DNA from: CAYFUG01 sp964346295
GTDB taxonomy: Bacteria > Patescibacteriota > Minisyncoccia > Moranbacterales > DUUL01
Assembly (NCBI GenBank): GCA_964346295.1
Contig: CAYFUG010000001.1
Location: 1-64,000, forward strand
DNA length: 64,000 nucleotides
Direction: 5' to 3'
Shown here: piece after piece, positions 23,416-31,858 of the stretch
Layout of the letters: each line of letters opens with the position of its first letter
How positions within the stretch are numbered: the stretch's first letter is position 1
Notes under the pieces: generated by a model
The model's input: the letters and a program-made list of their open reading frames with translations, nothing else
Told to the model about the DNA's origin: nothing
Database searches by the model: none
Made by a program: the position numbers and the translations under genes

Positions 23416-23907
23416 ATGCTGCCCAAATATCAATCGTTGCTCAGTAAAAGATATTACCCAACTTTAATAGTCCTGGCTCTTCTGGTTCTTTTTTCGGTGG
23501 GGCTATTTTGGTATGGAGAGGAAACTATGCACGCCGCTCGTCAGGGCTACACTGTTTTGGCTTTCGAAAACCCATCCAGCAAAGACCTTCCCTGTTCAGA
23601 TAAAATCAAGCCCTCCTCTTTGAACTTGGATTTCTTTATTCACAACCAAGAAAAAGAAACTTATGACTATCAAATTGTAGTTAACTTGGACGGAGAGGAG
23701 ATAGCCCGCTGGAGGGAAACTGTCCCTACGGGAGCTCGAGAAATGATTAAATTTAACAAGCTAGCTCTTCCAAAGGTTAGCCAACAGATCGCCCAGGAGA
23801 TTTACGCCAACACTCCTTGCTCGACGAAAAGAACTTTGACCTTCAAAGTCTCCTGGGATCAAGGCAAAAAACAAGAAACTCTTAGCAAAAAAATTAATTT
23901 TCAATGA
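23416..23907 (+). CDS. Membrane-anchored hypothetical protein with an Ig-like ectodomain
   Basis: The 163-residue product has one N-terminal membrane helix (about 14-32) and an exported domain with beta-strand periodicity (LNLDFFIHNQEKETYDYQIV and VNLDGEEIARWRETV) resembling the C-terminal domain of DUF1616-type proteins. Two cysteines (PCSD and PCST) could pair. The stop codon overlaps the ATG of the next glycosyltransferase by 4 bp, and the GT-C-like gene ends 28 bp upstream, so the three genes form one transcription unit and may act together. Confidence 0.6.
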   Translation: MLPKYQSLLSKRYYPTLIVLALLVLFSVGLFWYGEETMHAARQGYTVLAFENPSSKDLPCSDKIKPSSLNLDFFIHNQEKETYDYQIVVNLDGEEIARWRETVPTGAREMIKFNKLALPKVSQQIAQEIYANTPCSTKRTLTFKVSWDQGKKQETLSKKINFQ

Positions 23908-25076
23908 AAAAAATTCTTTTTTTTACTCGCCCCTTGGCCCCACCCTGGGACGAAGCCTCTAAAAACTTAGCTCACGACATCGCCCTTCATTCTCAAAAGG
24001 AGGACTTTGATTATCAGCTTCTCACCACTCCAAGCTATGCCAGTAAGCTCAAGCGGCGTTTTTCTCGAATTTCTCCCTTAGCGATTTATTCTTACCCGCA
24101 ATTTTCTGCCACCGAGAAGATTAGGCTTTTGCGGTGGTTTTTTACCAAACCCCTGAAGGCAAACTTGATTCACTTTTTATTTACCCCCCGCAATTTAACC
24201 TCTGATTTAATTAAACGCCGCTTAAGAAAATTTGCTGGACCAACTGTTCAAACTATTGCTACCTTGAGCCCAACCTATTTTTCTAATCCTCGACTACTGA
24301 AAAAAGTCCTATTTGCTAAACTAATCGTAACTCAGTCCCACCACACCCAAAAAAAAATACAACAGGCCGGAATTGAAAACACTGAAACTATCTATCCCGG
24401 TATCGACTTGGAAAAATTTTCTCCCGCCCCGGTCAATAAAAAATTAGCTCAAAAATTAGGGATCGACCCAGGAAAAGACTTGGTGCTGCTTTACGCCGGG
24501 GAATACACTCGCCTAGGAGGAGACTTGGAAGATGTTATAGAAGCTTTCAAGTTAATCAAACAAGAAGAGGCGAAAGATCAATTCAGTAAGAAAACCAAAT
24601 TGATCGTTGCCTGCCGCATCAAATCGGCTGCCGATCGTACCAAAGAAAAAGAACTTCGAGAGATGATTGAAAAAAGCTCTCAAAGAAGTTACACTAAAGA
24701 CATCATTCTTCCTGGTCATTGCACCAACATGCCCGGCATTTACAATCTGAGTGGCATTCATCTCTTCCCGGCTCGCAAAATGGAAGGCAAGTTTGACATT
24801 CCTTATGTGGTTATTGAAGCGATGGCTTGCGGCAAACCCGTTATTGTTTCTGACCTGTCTATCTTGCAAGAATTTGTCACCGATAAAGAAAACGGCCTCA
24901 TTACTCCCCAAGGAAAGCCCGAAAGGTTAGCTGAAAAAATCACCACTCTGGTTAAAAATGAGAGTTTGAGAGAAAAATTGGGCCAAAATGCCTATCAATA
25001 CGCCCAAGAGAATTTTAATATTAAGAAAACAGCCAAAAAATATGAAGAAGTTTACCAAAAACTTCTTTCAAAATAA
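23904..25076 (+). CDS. Glycosyltransferase family 4 (GT-B fold)
   Basis: The 390-residue GT-B enzyme has the C-terminal donor-binding half IYPGIDLEKFSP, LLYAGEYTRLGG (first strand/loop of the second Rossmann domain) and the E(x7)E region MEGKFDIPYVVIEAMACGKPV followed by NGLITPQGKPE. The N-terminal acceptor half begins ILFFTRPLAPPWDEAS, less typical because the usual Gly-Gly loop is replaced by Pro-Trp-Asp. The start overlaps the preceding stop (ATGA), a sign of translational coupling. Confidence 0.88.
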   Translation: MKKILFFTRPLAPPWDEASKNLAHDIALHSQKEDFDYQLLTTPSYASKLKRRFSRISPLAIYSYPQFSATEKIRLLRWFFTKPLKANLIHFLFTPRNLTSDLIKRRLRKFAGPTVQTIATLSPTYFSNPRLLKKVLFAKLIVTQSHHTQKKIQQAGIENTETIYPGIDLEKFSPAPVNKKLAQKLGIDPGKDLVLLYAGEYTRLGGDLEDVIEAFKLIKQEEAKDQFSKKTKLIVACRIKSAADRTKEKELREMIEKSSQRSYTKDIILPGHCTNMPGIYNLSGIHLFPARKMEGKFDIPYVVIEAMACGKPVIVSDLSILQEFVTDKENGLITPQGKPERLAEKITTLVKNESLREKLGQNAYQYAQENFNIKKTAKKYEEVYQKLLSK

Positions 25077-25096
25077 CTCGACTCAATGCCCATTTC

Positions 25097-26611
25097 ATGC
25101 CTATCAAACCCAAAAAAGTCTCCGCTCATCAATTCGTACTGGAGCCCCCTCAAAAACCCAAAAAGGATGAACAGCAAGTCCCGGTCCAACTGAATGTTAG
25201 CGAAGATCTCCTACCCAACCAACCTACCTTGGAACAGCTAAAAAAAGTAGCCGCTGATCCTCATGCTTTCCAGCAAGTGGCCGCCTTGACAGATGTTCAT
25301 CCCAAAAAGGGCCGCCGCAACCCCACCGGCACCGCTGTTGCCACTCAAGGCGCCTTTCTACCTCAATTGGTCGATAGCGCTCCCAATTGCGGGATGCGGA
25401 TGATTAAAACTCCCTTTGGCGAAGGCGATCTCACCAAAGATCAGCTTCACCGACTTTTTGAGGAGCTGGTGGAAGTCGTACCTACCAAGCGCTACATCGG
25501 CACTCCCCTGTCTCACAAGACTATCTTAGATGTTTCTCGTCGGGGAGCCGCGGCCATCTTAGACTCTTACCGGAGAAAGGCTAATCAAGTCAATAATATT
25601 CAACAACAAGGCAATGCCTTCGAGGGGGAAAAGATCACTAACCAAGATCTTTTTGGCGCTATTCCTCGTCTCTTTTTTAGAATCGCTCAACTAAGGCTAG
25701 GAATCCTAGGGGCGGCTGGTAATCACTTTTTAGACTTGATGAAGATTGAAGACATTCTGGACGAAAAAGTGGCCAACAAGTTTGACCTCAAAAAGGGTCA
25801 ATATGTTTTTCTTTTGCACACCGGCAGCGGGATGTTCGGTCAGTACTGTAGTTATTTCTATATGCCCAAAAAGAAGGAGCACCTCAGTCAAAAGCTAATT
25901 ACCGAAAGTGCTCGCTTTACTTTCTTGAATGATAAAATCGCCTGGCATCGACAACTAGAAGAGGAGCTTCCTTACTATCAAGACCAAGAAGAATTTTACG
26001 CTATCGACGAAAACAGTGAACTGGCTCGAAATTTTATGATTGCCCACCGCGCCGCCGCTAATCACGGAGTGGCTAACCGTACTTTACTGCAAATTCACAT
26101 CGAAAACGCCATGGAGCGGGTCTTGAAAAAGAAATTAAAAAACCTGCCCTTGGTTTACGATATGACTCATATTTCTATTCGCAAAGAAAGACACTTCGAG
26201 AAAGATGTCTGGGTCCATCGCAATGGCACTGTCCGAGCCTACGGACCAGAGCGAATGAAGGGCGCTAAACCCTACGAAGAGACCGGCGAGCCCATTTTTG
26301 CCCCCTCCTCCATGAGCACTCCCGCTTACTTAGGAGTAGGAACCGATGAAAATCAAGACACCTTTTTTAGCGCCTCCCACGGTACCGGCAAGTCTAAGGC
26401 TAAAACCTCGGAAGTCCCGGAAAGTAAATCTGCTCTCCATGCTAAAATGAAGGACCGCGGCATCCGGCTCTACAACGCTCAATCTCGGGGAATCTTAGAA
26501 CAAGACGCCTCTCACTACAAGGACATTGAGGAAGGCATTGAGGGAATGCGAGAAAATAAAATTATGAAGCCGGTAGTCAAAATGAAACCGGTAGCGGTAT
26601 TGATGTATTAG
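25097..26611 (+). CDS. RtcB-family RNA ligase homolog, divergent
   Basis: RtcB joins 2',3'-cyclic phosphate and 5'-OH RNA ends using GTP and Mn2+. The conserved metal and guanylate ligands are all recognisable: DVH in LTDVHPKKG, Cys98 in SAPNCGM, NH in AAGNHFLDL, HTGSG, AH in MIAHRAA, TH in DMTHIS, His374 in VHRNGTVRA (the guanylylated His), and SHGTGK near the end. The exact motif spellings differ from canonical RtcB (DIGCG, GGGNHF, HTGSRG, HRKGATRA), so it belongs to a divergent branch. The length of 504 is normal. The first ~40 residues are Pro/Lys-rich and not part of the fold. It follows a GT4 gene by 20 bp. Confidence 0.85.
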   Translation: MPIKPKKVSAHQFVLEPPQKPKKDEQQVPVQLNVSEDLLPNQPTLEQLKKVAADPHAFQQVAALTDVHPKKGRRNPTGTAVATQGAFLPQLVDSAPNCGMRMIKTPFGEGDLTKDQLHRLFEELVEVVPTKRYIGTPLSHKTILDVSRRGAAAILDSYRRKANQVNNIQQQGNAFEGEKITNQDLFGAIPRLFFRIAQLRLGILGAAGNHFLDLMKIEDILDEKVANKFDLKKGQYVFLLHTGSGMFGQYCSYFYMPKKKEHLSQKLITESARFTFLNDKIAWHRQLEEELPYYQDQEEFYAIDENSELARNFMIAHRAAANHGVANRTLLQIHIENAMERVLKKKLKNLPLVYDMTHISIRKERHFEKDVWVHRNGTVRAYGPERMKGAKPYEETGEPIFAPSSMSTPAYLGVGTDENQDTFFSASHGTGKSKAKTSEVPESKSALHAKMKDRGIRLYNAQSRGILEQDASHYKDIEEGIEGMRENKIMKPVVKMKPVAVLMY

Positions 26612-26661
26612 GGAAATTAACTACAATAAGCTTCTTCCAAAAAAAATTAACCAAAAAAATA

Positions 26662-27180
26662 ATGCGCCCCGATGGACCTTTTAAATTTAACCTTACGAAA
26701 CCCGAAAGTAACCGAGCCTTTAAGGATGAGGAGTTGAGAAGAAAATTTGAAGCAGCAGAAAACAAAAGAGATGCGAAAAAAAGAGCCACTCAAGAAGCAG
26801 CCGCTCCTCTTAAACCTACCGAACAAGAAACCGTTGAGCAAGGAACGCATCCAGCAGCAGAAGGCTTTGACCCATCAAGCTTTGATTTTCTAACCGATCC
26901 TAGTGCAAATAGAAAACTCGCAATAGAAATCAAAAAAATATTTGAACAAGCAGGAATCAGTCAAAGATTAGAAGTTGCAGCAAAAAGTATCGATTACAGA
27001 AGATGGGAGAGGGAAAAAGGCAGCATAGACTACCCAACAGAATTAGGAAAAAGAATTGCTGTAGCAAAAAAAGATGCTTATGATGGAAGCAAAGGATTAA
27101 GTGAGGCCCTTTGGGAAGCCGAAGATGCTATAGCAAAACTTGAAGCAATCGCAAAAGAATATCCTGCTGGTTCGAATTAA
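26662..27180 (+). CDS. Hypothetical soluble protein next to the RtcB homolog
   Basis: I do not recognise a family. The 172-residue product is hydrophilic, helical and rich in Ala, Glu and Lys, with a disordered first half (EAAAPLKPTEQETVEQ) and a more structured second half (KLAIEIKKIFEQAGISQRLE onward). No signal peptide or membrane helices. It starts 50 bp after the RtcB homolog and ends just before a strong terminator, so the two probably form an operon. Confidence 0.55.
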   Translation: MRPDGPFKFNLTKPESNRAFKDEELRRKFEAAENKRDAKKRATQEAAAPLKPTEQETVEQGTHPAAEGFDPSSFDFLTDPSANRKLAIEIKKIFEQAGISQRLEVAAKSIDYRRWEREKGSIDYPTELGKRIAVAKKDAYDGSKGLSEALWEAEDAIAKLEAIAKEYPAGSN

Positions 27181-27207
27181 GCTATTCGAATCTAGCTTTT
27201 TACGAGC

Positions 27208-27235
27208 AGAGGCATGCCATGGCGTGCCTCTTTTT
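27208..27235 (+). terminator. Rho-independent terminator after the RtcB operon
   Basis: AGAGGCATGC and GCGTGCCTCT form a 10-bp stem with one wobble pair and a 4-nt loop, followed by TTTTT. Confidence 0.85.
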
Positions 27236-27259
27236 ATGAACCATTTTCCAGCCCCCGCT

Positions 27260-27288
27260 TTGATTTTAATCTCGTTTTAGGTTAAAAT
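27260..27288 (+). promoter_or_regulatory. Promoter of the pilin-like gene
   Basis: TTGATT at 27260-27265 and TAAAAT at 27283-27288 are exactly 17 bp apart, 34 bp upstream of the start codon and just after a terminator. The same pair of boxes at the same spacing occurs before the ImmA/IrrE gene. Confidence 0.55.
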
Positions 27289-27321
27289 AAAACTCGTAAT
27301 TGCATTTAAAAATAAACTAAA

Positions 27322-27972
27322 ATGCTAACTCCAAAATCAAGATTGGCTCTTACTTCCTCACTCCTGTTTTTAGGCACTTTTTTGATACTAACTCTTCTGG
27401 CCGGAACAATCAGCTCCACCCCTGTCCAAGCCGCCCCCATTGACTACAGTTATGAAAACCCTATTCAGGTTAATAGCTTCAGTGGATGGCTGAGCAATCT
27501 CCTTGCTAATATCCAAGGAGTAGTAGGCTGGATTGCTGTTATCTTAATTGCCATCGGCGGCCTGGTTTATATCACCTCCGGCGGCTCTCAAGGTCAAGTC
27601 ACCCTGGGTAAAACCATTATTACTTGGGCCTTGGTCGGCTTTGCCTTGGTAGTAGCTGCCCCCTCTCTTTTAAAAGAAGTTTATGCCATTGCTAAGGGAG
27701 ACGCTGCTATTTCTGGCATTACTGACCAAAGAAGTGTTTTGGACATGCTAACAGGTATTCTTAATTTTATTTTGCTGCTCATTGGAAGCCTCAGTCTAAT
27801 CAGCTTTACCCTAGGTGGCTTTTTTTATGTTACTGCTGCTGGAGACTATTCTCGGCAAAACAAGGCCAAAGACATTATTGTCTACTCCATTATTGCCTTA
27901 GTAGTTTCTGGGTCCGGCATTATCGTCGTTAAGCAAGTCTTTAATGTTCTCTCCGCCGGAGGGGGCTCCTAA
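27322..27972 (+). CDS. Pilin-like membrane protein with two TrbC/VirB2-type modules
   Basis: The 216-residue protein has a signal peptide (hydrophobic 9-30, cleavage near VQA-AP) and two copies of a two-helix module. The first copy is around residues 55-120 (GWIAVILIAIGGLVYITSGG then GKTIITWALVGFALVV), the second around 138-212 (LLLIGSLSLISFTLGGFFYV then KDIIVYSIIALVVSG). This pattern is that of TrbC/VirB2-like, conjugal-pilin-type proteins widely seen in CPR genomes. It may form a surface filament or membrane channel. No type IV secretion genes are nearby. A related single module is found in the protein at 33220-35256. Confidence 0.75.
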   Translation: MLTPKSRLALTSSLLFLGTFLILTLLAGTISSTPVQAAPIDYSYENPIQVNSFSGWLSNLLANIQGVVGWIAVILIAIGGLVYITSGGSQGQVTLGKTIITWALVGFALVVAAPSLLKEVYAIAKGDAAISGITDQRSVLDMLTGILNFILLLIGSLSLISFTLGGFFYVTAAGDYSRQNKAKDIIVYSIIALVVSGSGIIVVKQVFNVLSAGGGS

Positions 27973-27989
27973 GTTAAGATAAAAATTCA

Positions 27990-28280
27990 ATGAAAAGTAA
28001 AGTTATTTTAATCCCTCATAATGGAGTAAAGCCATTAAACAATCTCGCTGGAACCAGATCGCTAATTAGATGCAAAAAGGCTCTGGAAGTCCTCAAGGAA
28101 AAAGATTTTGATTACATCATAACCTCAGGAGGCCTTGGACACAGACAATCAGTCCAAACAATTCCAGTAGCAGACTTAATGAAAAACTGGCTAGTAAAAA
28201 AAGGCATCTCTCAAAAAAATAACCTAGCTTCTTTCTCCCGACAGAATCTTCTTCGTAAACAGCTTAGGAATTTCAAATGA
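27990..28280 (+). pseudogene. YdcF/DUF218-like protein, N-terminal half only
   Basis: The 96-residue product starts like YdcF/SanA/ElyC (DUF218) proteins: VILIPHNGVKPLNNLA, FDYIITSGG and MKNWLVKKGIS. It stops where the family's second conserved block (Glu...Thr-x-x-Asn) should begin, so roughly half the domain is missing. The stop overlaps the ATG of the DMT transporter by 4 bp, which suggests the deletion removed the 3' half and fused the remainder to the next gene's start. It could still be translated. Confidence 0.55.
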
Positions 28281-29188
28281 ATCAATATTTAGCCCTAACA
28301 ATAGTAACCATCACCGAGGCCACCATTGGCGTTTTTGTCAAATTGGTGGGCGATAATGTTCCGATTTTATCTTTAAATTTTTATCGGGTATTTTTTGCCG
28401 CGCTACTTTTGGCTGCGGCCATGCCTTTCTTCAATCGTTCTTTTTGGAAGTTCCCCAAAAGGAATTTCAAGGATACGTTTATCATCGGGGCACTTATTGC
28501 CACTCAAATTTGCATTTTCAATATCGCCATGACTTTGGCACCGATTGCTAATGTAGTAATTTTCTGGAGCATTTCTCCTTTTTTCGCCTTTATTTTTTCT
28601 CGAATCTTTCTTAAAGAACCAACCAAAAAAGAACATGTCTTTATTTTCTTGATTGCCATCTTGGGAGTCGCTATTGCTGAACCCATTAGTAACAACAGTG
28701 CCCACACCCTAGGTAATCTCATTTCCCTGGGTAGTGGAGTCGTTTATGCCGCCCTAGTAACCTACATGCGGCATGAAGGCAAAACCGAAGAAAACAGTGA
28801 CATCTTTTGGTCGATCACCTTTGCTGCCCTCATCCTCTTGCCAGGATTACTAATTTCTGGACCTGGAAAACTCTTTAAACTATTAGATTACTCTGCCCTC
28901 CCTTTCGATGTCCCGGTAATTGCCTGGGTGATTGCCTTGGGAGTTTTTTCCACTGGCTTGGCCTACCTTTTTATCTCGGTAGCTATCAAAAAAATTAGCG
29001 CCAACATTTATTCCCTGGTTGATACAGTAGTCTCCCCAATTATAGCAGCCTTCTTTGGATTTTTAGCCTTCGGAGAAGTTCCCTCTTCTAATATGGTTTA
29101 CGGAGGAATTCTCCTAATAATCTCTGGTTTCTGGCTTACTCAACATATGCGTAAAAAATCCATCGAACCGGTAACTGTTAATAAGTAA
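28277..29188 (+). CDS. EamA/DMT-family transporter
   Basis: The 303-residue protein has ten predicted membrane helices in two repeated EamA halves. The first starts ITEATIGVFVKLVGDNVPIL and ends near residue 135; the second starts LISLGSGVVYAALVTYM. Family features include NFYRVFFAALLL after helix 2 and a late ALVDTVVSPIIAAFFGFLAFGE-type segment (here SLVDTVVSPIIAAFF then GEVP). DMT proteins export or import small metabolites, often amino acids or nucleotide-type compounds; the substrate is unknown. Confidence 0.88.
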   Translation: MNQYLALTIVTITEATIGVFVKLVGDNVPILSLNFYRVFFAALLLAAAMPFFNRSFWKFPKRNFKDTFIIGALIATQICIFNIAMTLAPIANVVIFWSISPFFAFIFSRIFLKEPTKKEHVFIFLIAILGVAIAEPISNNSAHTLGNLISLGSGVVYAALVTYMRHEGKTEENSDIFWSITFAALILLPGLLISGPGKLFKLLDYSALPFDVPVIAWVIALGVFSTGLAYLFISVAIKKISANIYSLVDTVVSPIIAAFFGFLAFGEVPSSNMVYGGILLIISGFWLTQHMRKKSIEPVTVNK

Positions 29189-29297
29189 CTGGGGCTCATA
29201 CCATCGTTAGTTAAATTCTATGCTTATTATAGGCTTAAATCAAAAACTTTGAGTAAGAGCCTACTTGAAAAATCCAAGGAAGAAAGATGCGAGCGAG

Positions 29298-29431
29298 AGA
29301 ATATGAAATTGAAGATAATTCCTCTTGTCTGAGTAGTTTAGATTTTTATCTGCAATCTTGTGAATCCTTGGAGCAATATTTAGCTAAAGAATCAAGCTGC
29401 GAGTCAGGAATTATCTTCAATTTCATATTCT
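29298..29431. repeat. Element with perfect 26-bp terminal inverted repeats
   Basis: The arms at 29298-29323 and 29406-29431 are perfect reverse complements of each other over 26 bp (start AGAATATGAAATTG). They enclose 82 bp that contain no start codon or recognisable gene. The element fills the gap between the DMT transporter and the kinase gene. Its size and arms fit a small non-autonomous element or a very stable RNA hairpin. Confidence 0.75.
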
Positions 29432-29487
29432 GGAGCGAGATCATCAATTCCAAAATCATTATTGACTTCAAAAAAATCCTTTTTTCA

Positions 29488-30090
29488 ATGAAAATAATAA
29501 CCATCTCCGGCCTAGACGGCTCCGGCAAAACCACCCAAGCAGACCTCCTAGAAAAACACTGGCAACAAACCGGCCGGCGAGTTTTATGTTTTCACTCCGC
29601 TCAATTCTCCATTGCTAACCGTCTTTTGATCAAGAAGGAAAAACGAGGCTCCGGTCAATCTCCCGCTGTCAGTAGAGCCAGTTGGCCTAAAATTTTCCTG
29701 CGCAAAATCGCCCTCTTGATTGACATCCTGCACTTTCGAATCCGCCTGTCTCTTTGGAGGCGCCGATTTGACTTTCTACTTGCTGACCGCTATTTTTTTG
29801 ATCAACTGCTCAACATTGCCTTTTTAGAAAATAAACGCAATCTAGAAGAGTTTTCACCCCTAGAAGAAATCCTCACTCGCTTAATACCTCGCCCTAGTTA
29901 TTGCTTTTTTATCGAACTGAATCCCCAAGAAATTCTTAAACGCAGCCGTGGGGTAGAGCAAGGCCTAGAGTACCTAAAAAAGAAAGCCCCTCTCTACCAA
30001 TCCCTGACCCAACACCCTTTTTTCATTAAGATTGACGGGAGCCAAGACAAACAGGCTATTTTTGAAAAGATTTTAGATAAGATTAAATAA
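29488..30090 (+). CDS. Thymidylate-kinase-like P-loop kinase
   Basis: The 200-residue protein starts with MKIITISGLDGSGKTTQADL, a P-loop (GLDGSGKTT) of the thymidylate kinase superfamily. The LLADRYFFDQLLNIAF segment corresponds to the DR(Y/W) motif of dTMP kinases and CFFIELNPQEILKRSRG to the later Asp/Glu-Arg region, with LID-like basic residues. The usual TYR lid detail is not exact, so the substrate (dTMP or another nucleotide or sugar) is open. The ATG at 29488 is chosen; a longer frame to the left reads through the inverted repeat element and has no support. Confidence 0.78.
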   Translation: MKIITISGLDGSGKTTQADLLEKHWQQTGRRVLCFHSAQFSIANRLLIKKEKRGSGQSPAVSRASWPKIFLRKIALLIDILHFRIRLSLWRRRFDFLLADRYFFDQLLNIAFLENKRNLEEFSPLEEILTRLIPRPSYCFFIELNPQEILKRSRGVEQGLEYLKKKAPLYQSLTQHPFFIKIDGSQDKQAIFEKILDKIK

Positions 30091-30124
30091 CTCCCTACTC
30101 CTTCTAGTTCTTAGAGCCTGTTTC

Positions 30125-30295
30125 AAAAATCGCTTTCGCAATGAAATTTTTAAATTTTTAGCAAAAGATTAGTCCTTCAGATTTTGAGTGAATCTTAGAG
30201 GGCAACCGAGTATCAAAGCGAGCCGCGCTAAAAGAAAAATACTGCAAGTAAGACGCCAGGGCTTCGACAGCGAAATTCGCCAAAACATTAAGACT
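30125..30295. repeat. Possible long member of the structured repeat family
   Basis: The ends resemble copies A and B: GCAATGAAATTTTTAAATTTT then TAGC on the left, and GGCTTCGACAGCGAAATTCG on the right, compared with ACTTTAACAACGAAATTTCC in copy B. The middle is different and contains GCGAGCCGCGC. The similarity is short and partial, so family membership is tentative. The element fills the gap between the kinase and the flippase genes; nothing coding was seen in it. Confidence 0.4.
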
Positions 30296-30303
30296 CCCAA
30301 CCA

Positions 30304-31785
30304 ATGTCTTTAATTCGAGCCTCACTATTCCTAACTCTAGCAGAGTTATTTTTTAATTTCAGCGGTTATATCACCCGCTCGGCTTTAACGCGCATTTTAG
30401 GCCCAGAAGATTATGGACGATATGGAATTATCATCACCTTCTCTACTTTAGTAGTGGTTTTAATTGGCCGAGGAATACCAATTGCCATGAGTAAACAACT
30501 AAGCGAGGTGATAACTAGTCGCCCTCAATTAGTGCTTCCAATTAAAGTCACTGCCGCTAAAATCCAAGTGGTCTTGATATTGGCCGCCAGCTTAATCTAC
30601 TGGCTTTTGTCTCCGGTTTTTGCTTGGGCCCTTAACGATTCCTCACTCACCCCCCTCTTTAGACTTTCTACTCTCACTATTCCCACCTTTGCAGCTGCCA
30701 GCTTTTATATTTACTACTTCAACGGCCTCCAGCAATTTGGAAGATCCTCCCTTACTAAACTTTCCCGAGGAATTTTCAAAATCGGCTTGGTAGTTAGCCT
30801 AGGGATGCTATTTTCTATTAGTGGCGCTGTATGGGGTCACGCTCTCACTCCTTTGGCAGTATTTATTTTTGCCTGGTTAATTGACACCTCCAATTCAAAA
30901 TTCCGGACTGCCAGCAACAAATCTTCGACTAAAACTGAATCTTCCCCTCAAGAAGTTGACTGGAAAAGTCTTTTGGGGTTTGCTTGGCCAGTGATTCTAT
31001 TTATGATTTTTTACGAATTGATGATCTCAATTGATCTTTACATGGTTAAGGCTATCTTGGGGAGTGACTCCCAAGCCGGATTCTACGATGTCGCTCTCAC
31101 CATCAGCCGAATTCCCTATCACGGGTTCTACTTCCTGACAATTATCCTGCTCCCGAAAATTTCTCAAATTTTAAGCAACAAAAAAACCCAAGAAGCTCAA
31201 AGGATTGTCCAAAAAGCCTTTCGATTTTTACTAATGATTCTGATCCCCGGAGTTGCCCTACTTTCAATTTTCGCTTCTTCTGCCATTACTCTCTTTTCTG
31301 GAAATGATTATTTGGAAGCGACGGGAGCTCTTCAAATTATTGCCTTTGGAATGGGATTCCTGACTATTTTCTATATCCTGGCCTTCGTACTAAAAGGAGC
31401 TGGGGAAAATCACATTTCAATGAGAATTGCTTTTATGGGAGGACTGGTGAACAGTCTCTTAAATTTTTTCTTAATTCAAAAGTGGGGCTTGCCCGGCGCG
31501 GCCATTGCCACCTCGCTAACCTCCTTCTTGGTGATGATCTTAGCTATCTACTTTACTAAAAGAAAAATAGGATCCTTTCTCCCTGGTGTAGATTTAGTGA
31601 AATATTTATTGGCTACAGGAGTGATTTCTTTACTGGCTTTAAATCTCCCTCCGGGAAAATTTATTTTTTTAATTTGGTCAATCTTGCTAATGGGATTATA
31701 TCTTACTCTACTTTGGATACTGCGGGCAATTAATCTGGAAGATGGACGGTATCTGAAGAATAACTTCCTAAAAAGAAAACCTTGA
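30304..31785 (+). CDS. Wzx-like polysaccharide flippase (MATE/MOP superfamily)
   Basis: The 493-residue protein has about 14 membrane helices and the start typical of the polysaccharide transport branch of the MOP superfamily: SGYITRSALTRILGPEDYGRYG (read as two parts), where an LGPEDYG motif follows helix 1. It would flip lipid-linked oligosaccharide across the membrane before polymerisation by the Wzy-like protein at 14773. No murein-specific features were recognised, so Wzx is preferred over MurJ. Confidence 0.88.
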   Translation: MSLIRASLFLTLAELFFNFSGYITRSALTRILGPEDYGRYGIIITFSTLVVVLIGRGIPIAMSKQLSEVITSRPQLVLPIKVTAAKIQVVLILAASLIYWLLSPVFAWALNDSSLTPLFRLSTLTIPTFAAASFYIYYFNGLQQFGRSSLTKLSRGIFKIGLVVSLGMLFSISGAVWGHALTPLAVFIFAWLIDTSNSKFRTASNKSSTKTESSPQEVDWKSLLGFAWPVILFMIFYELMISIDLYMVKAILGSDSQAGFYDVALTISRIPYHGFYFLTIILLPKISQILSNKKTQEAQRIVQKAFRFLLMILIPGVALLSIFASSAITLFSGNDYLEATGALQIIAFGMGFLTIFYILAFVLKGAGENHISMRIAFMGGLVNSLLNFFLIQKWGLPGAAIATSLTSFLVMILAIYFTKRKIGSFLPGVDLVKYLLATGVISLLALNLPPGKFIFLIWSILLMGLYLTLLWILRAINLEDGRYLKNNFLKRKP

Positions 31786-31786
31786 C

Positions 31787-31815
31787 TTGGAATTTTAAAA
31801 AAAAATTGCTATAGT
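31787..31815 (+). promoter_or_regulatory. Promoter of the ferredoxin gene
   Basis: TTGGAA at 31787-31792 and TATAGT at 31810-31815 have a 17-bp spacer. The start codon is 44 bp downstream, and a terminator follows the gene, so it is likely a one-gene transcript. Confidence 0.5.
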
Positions 31816-31858
31816 AAATTTAATAAACTCTTGTCTTTAAAAAGATAAACAAACATCA

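Noticed and set aside
27165..27200. GGTTCGAATT motif resembling a T-loop
   Set aside because: It is part of the last codons of the hypothetical protein ending at 27180 and has no matching acceptor stem.
29287..29487. A 67-residue N-terminal extension of the dTMP-kinase-like protein
   Set aside because: It reads through both arms of the perfect inverted repeat, and the P-loop start at 29488 is where the family begins.
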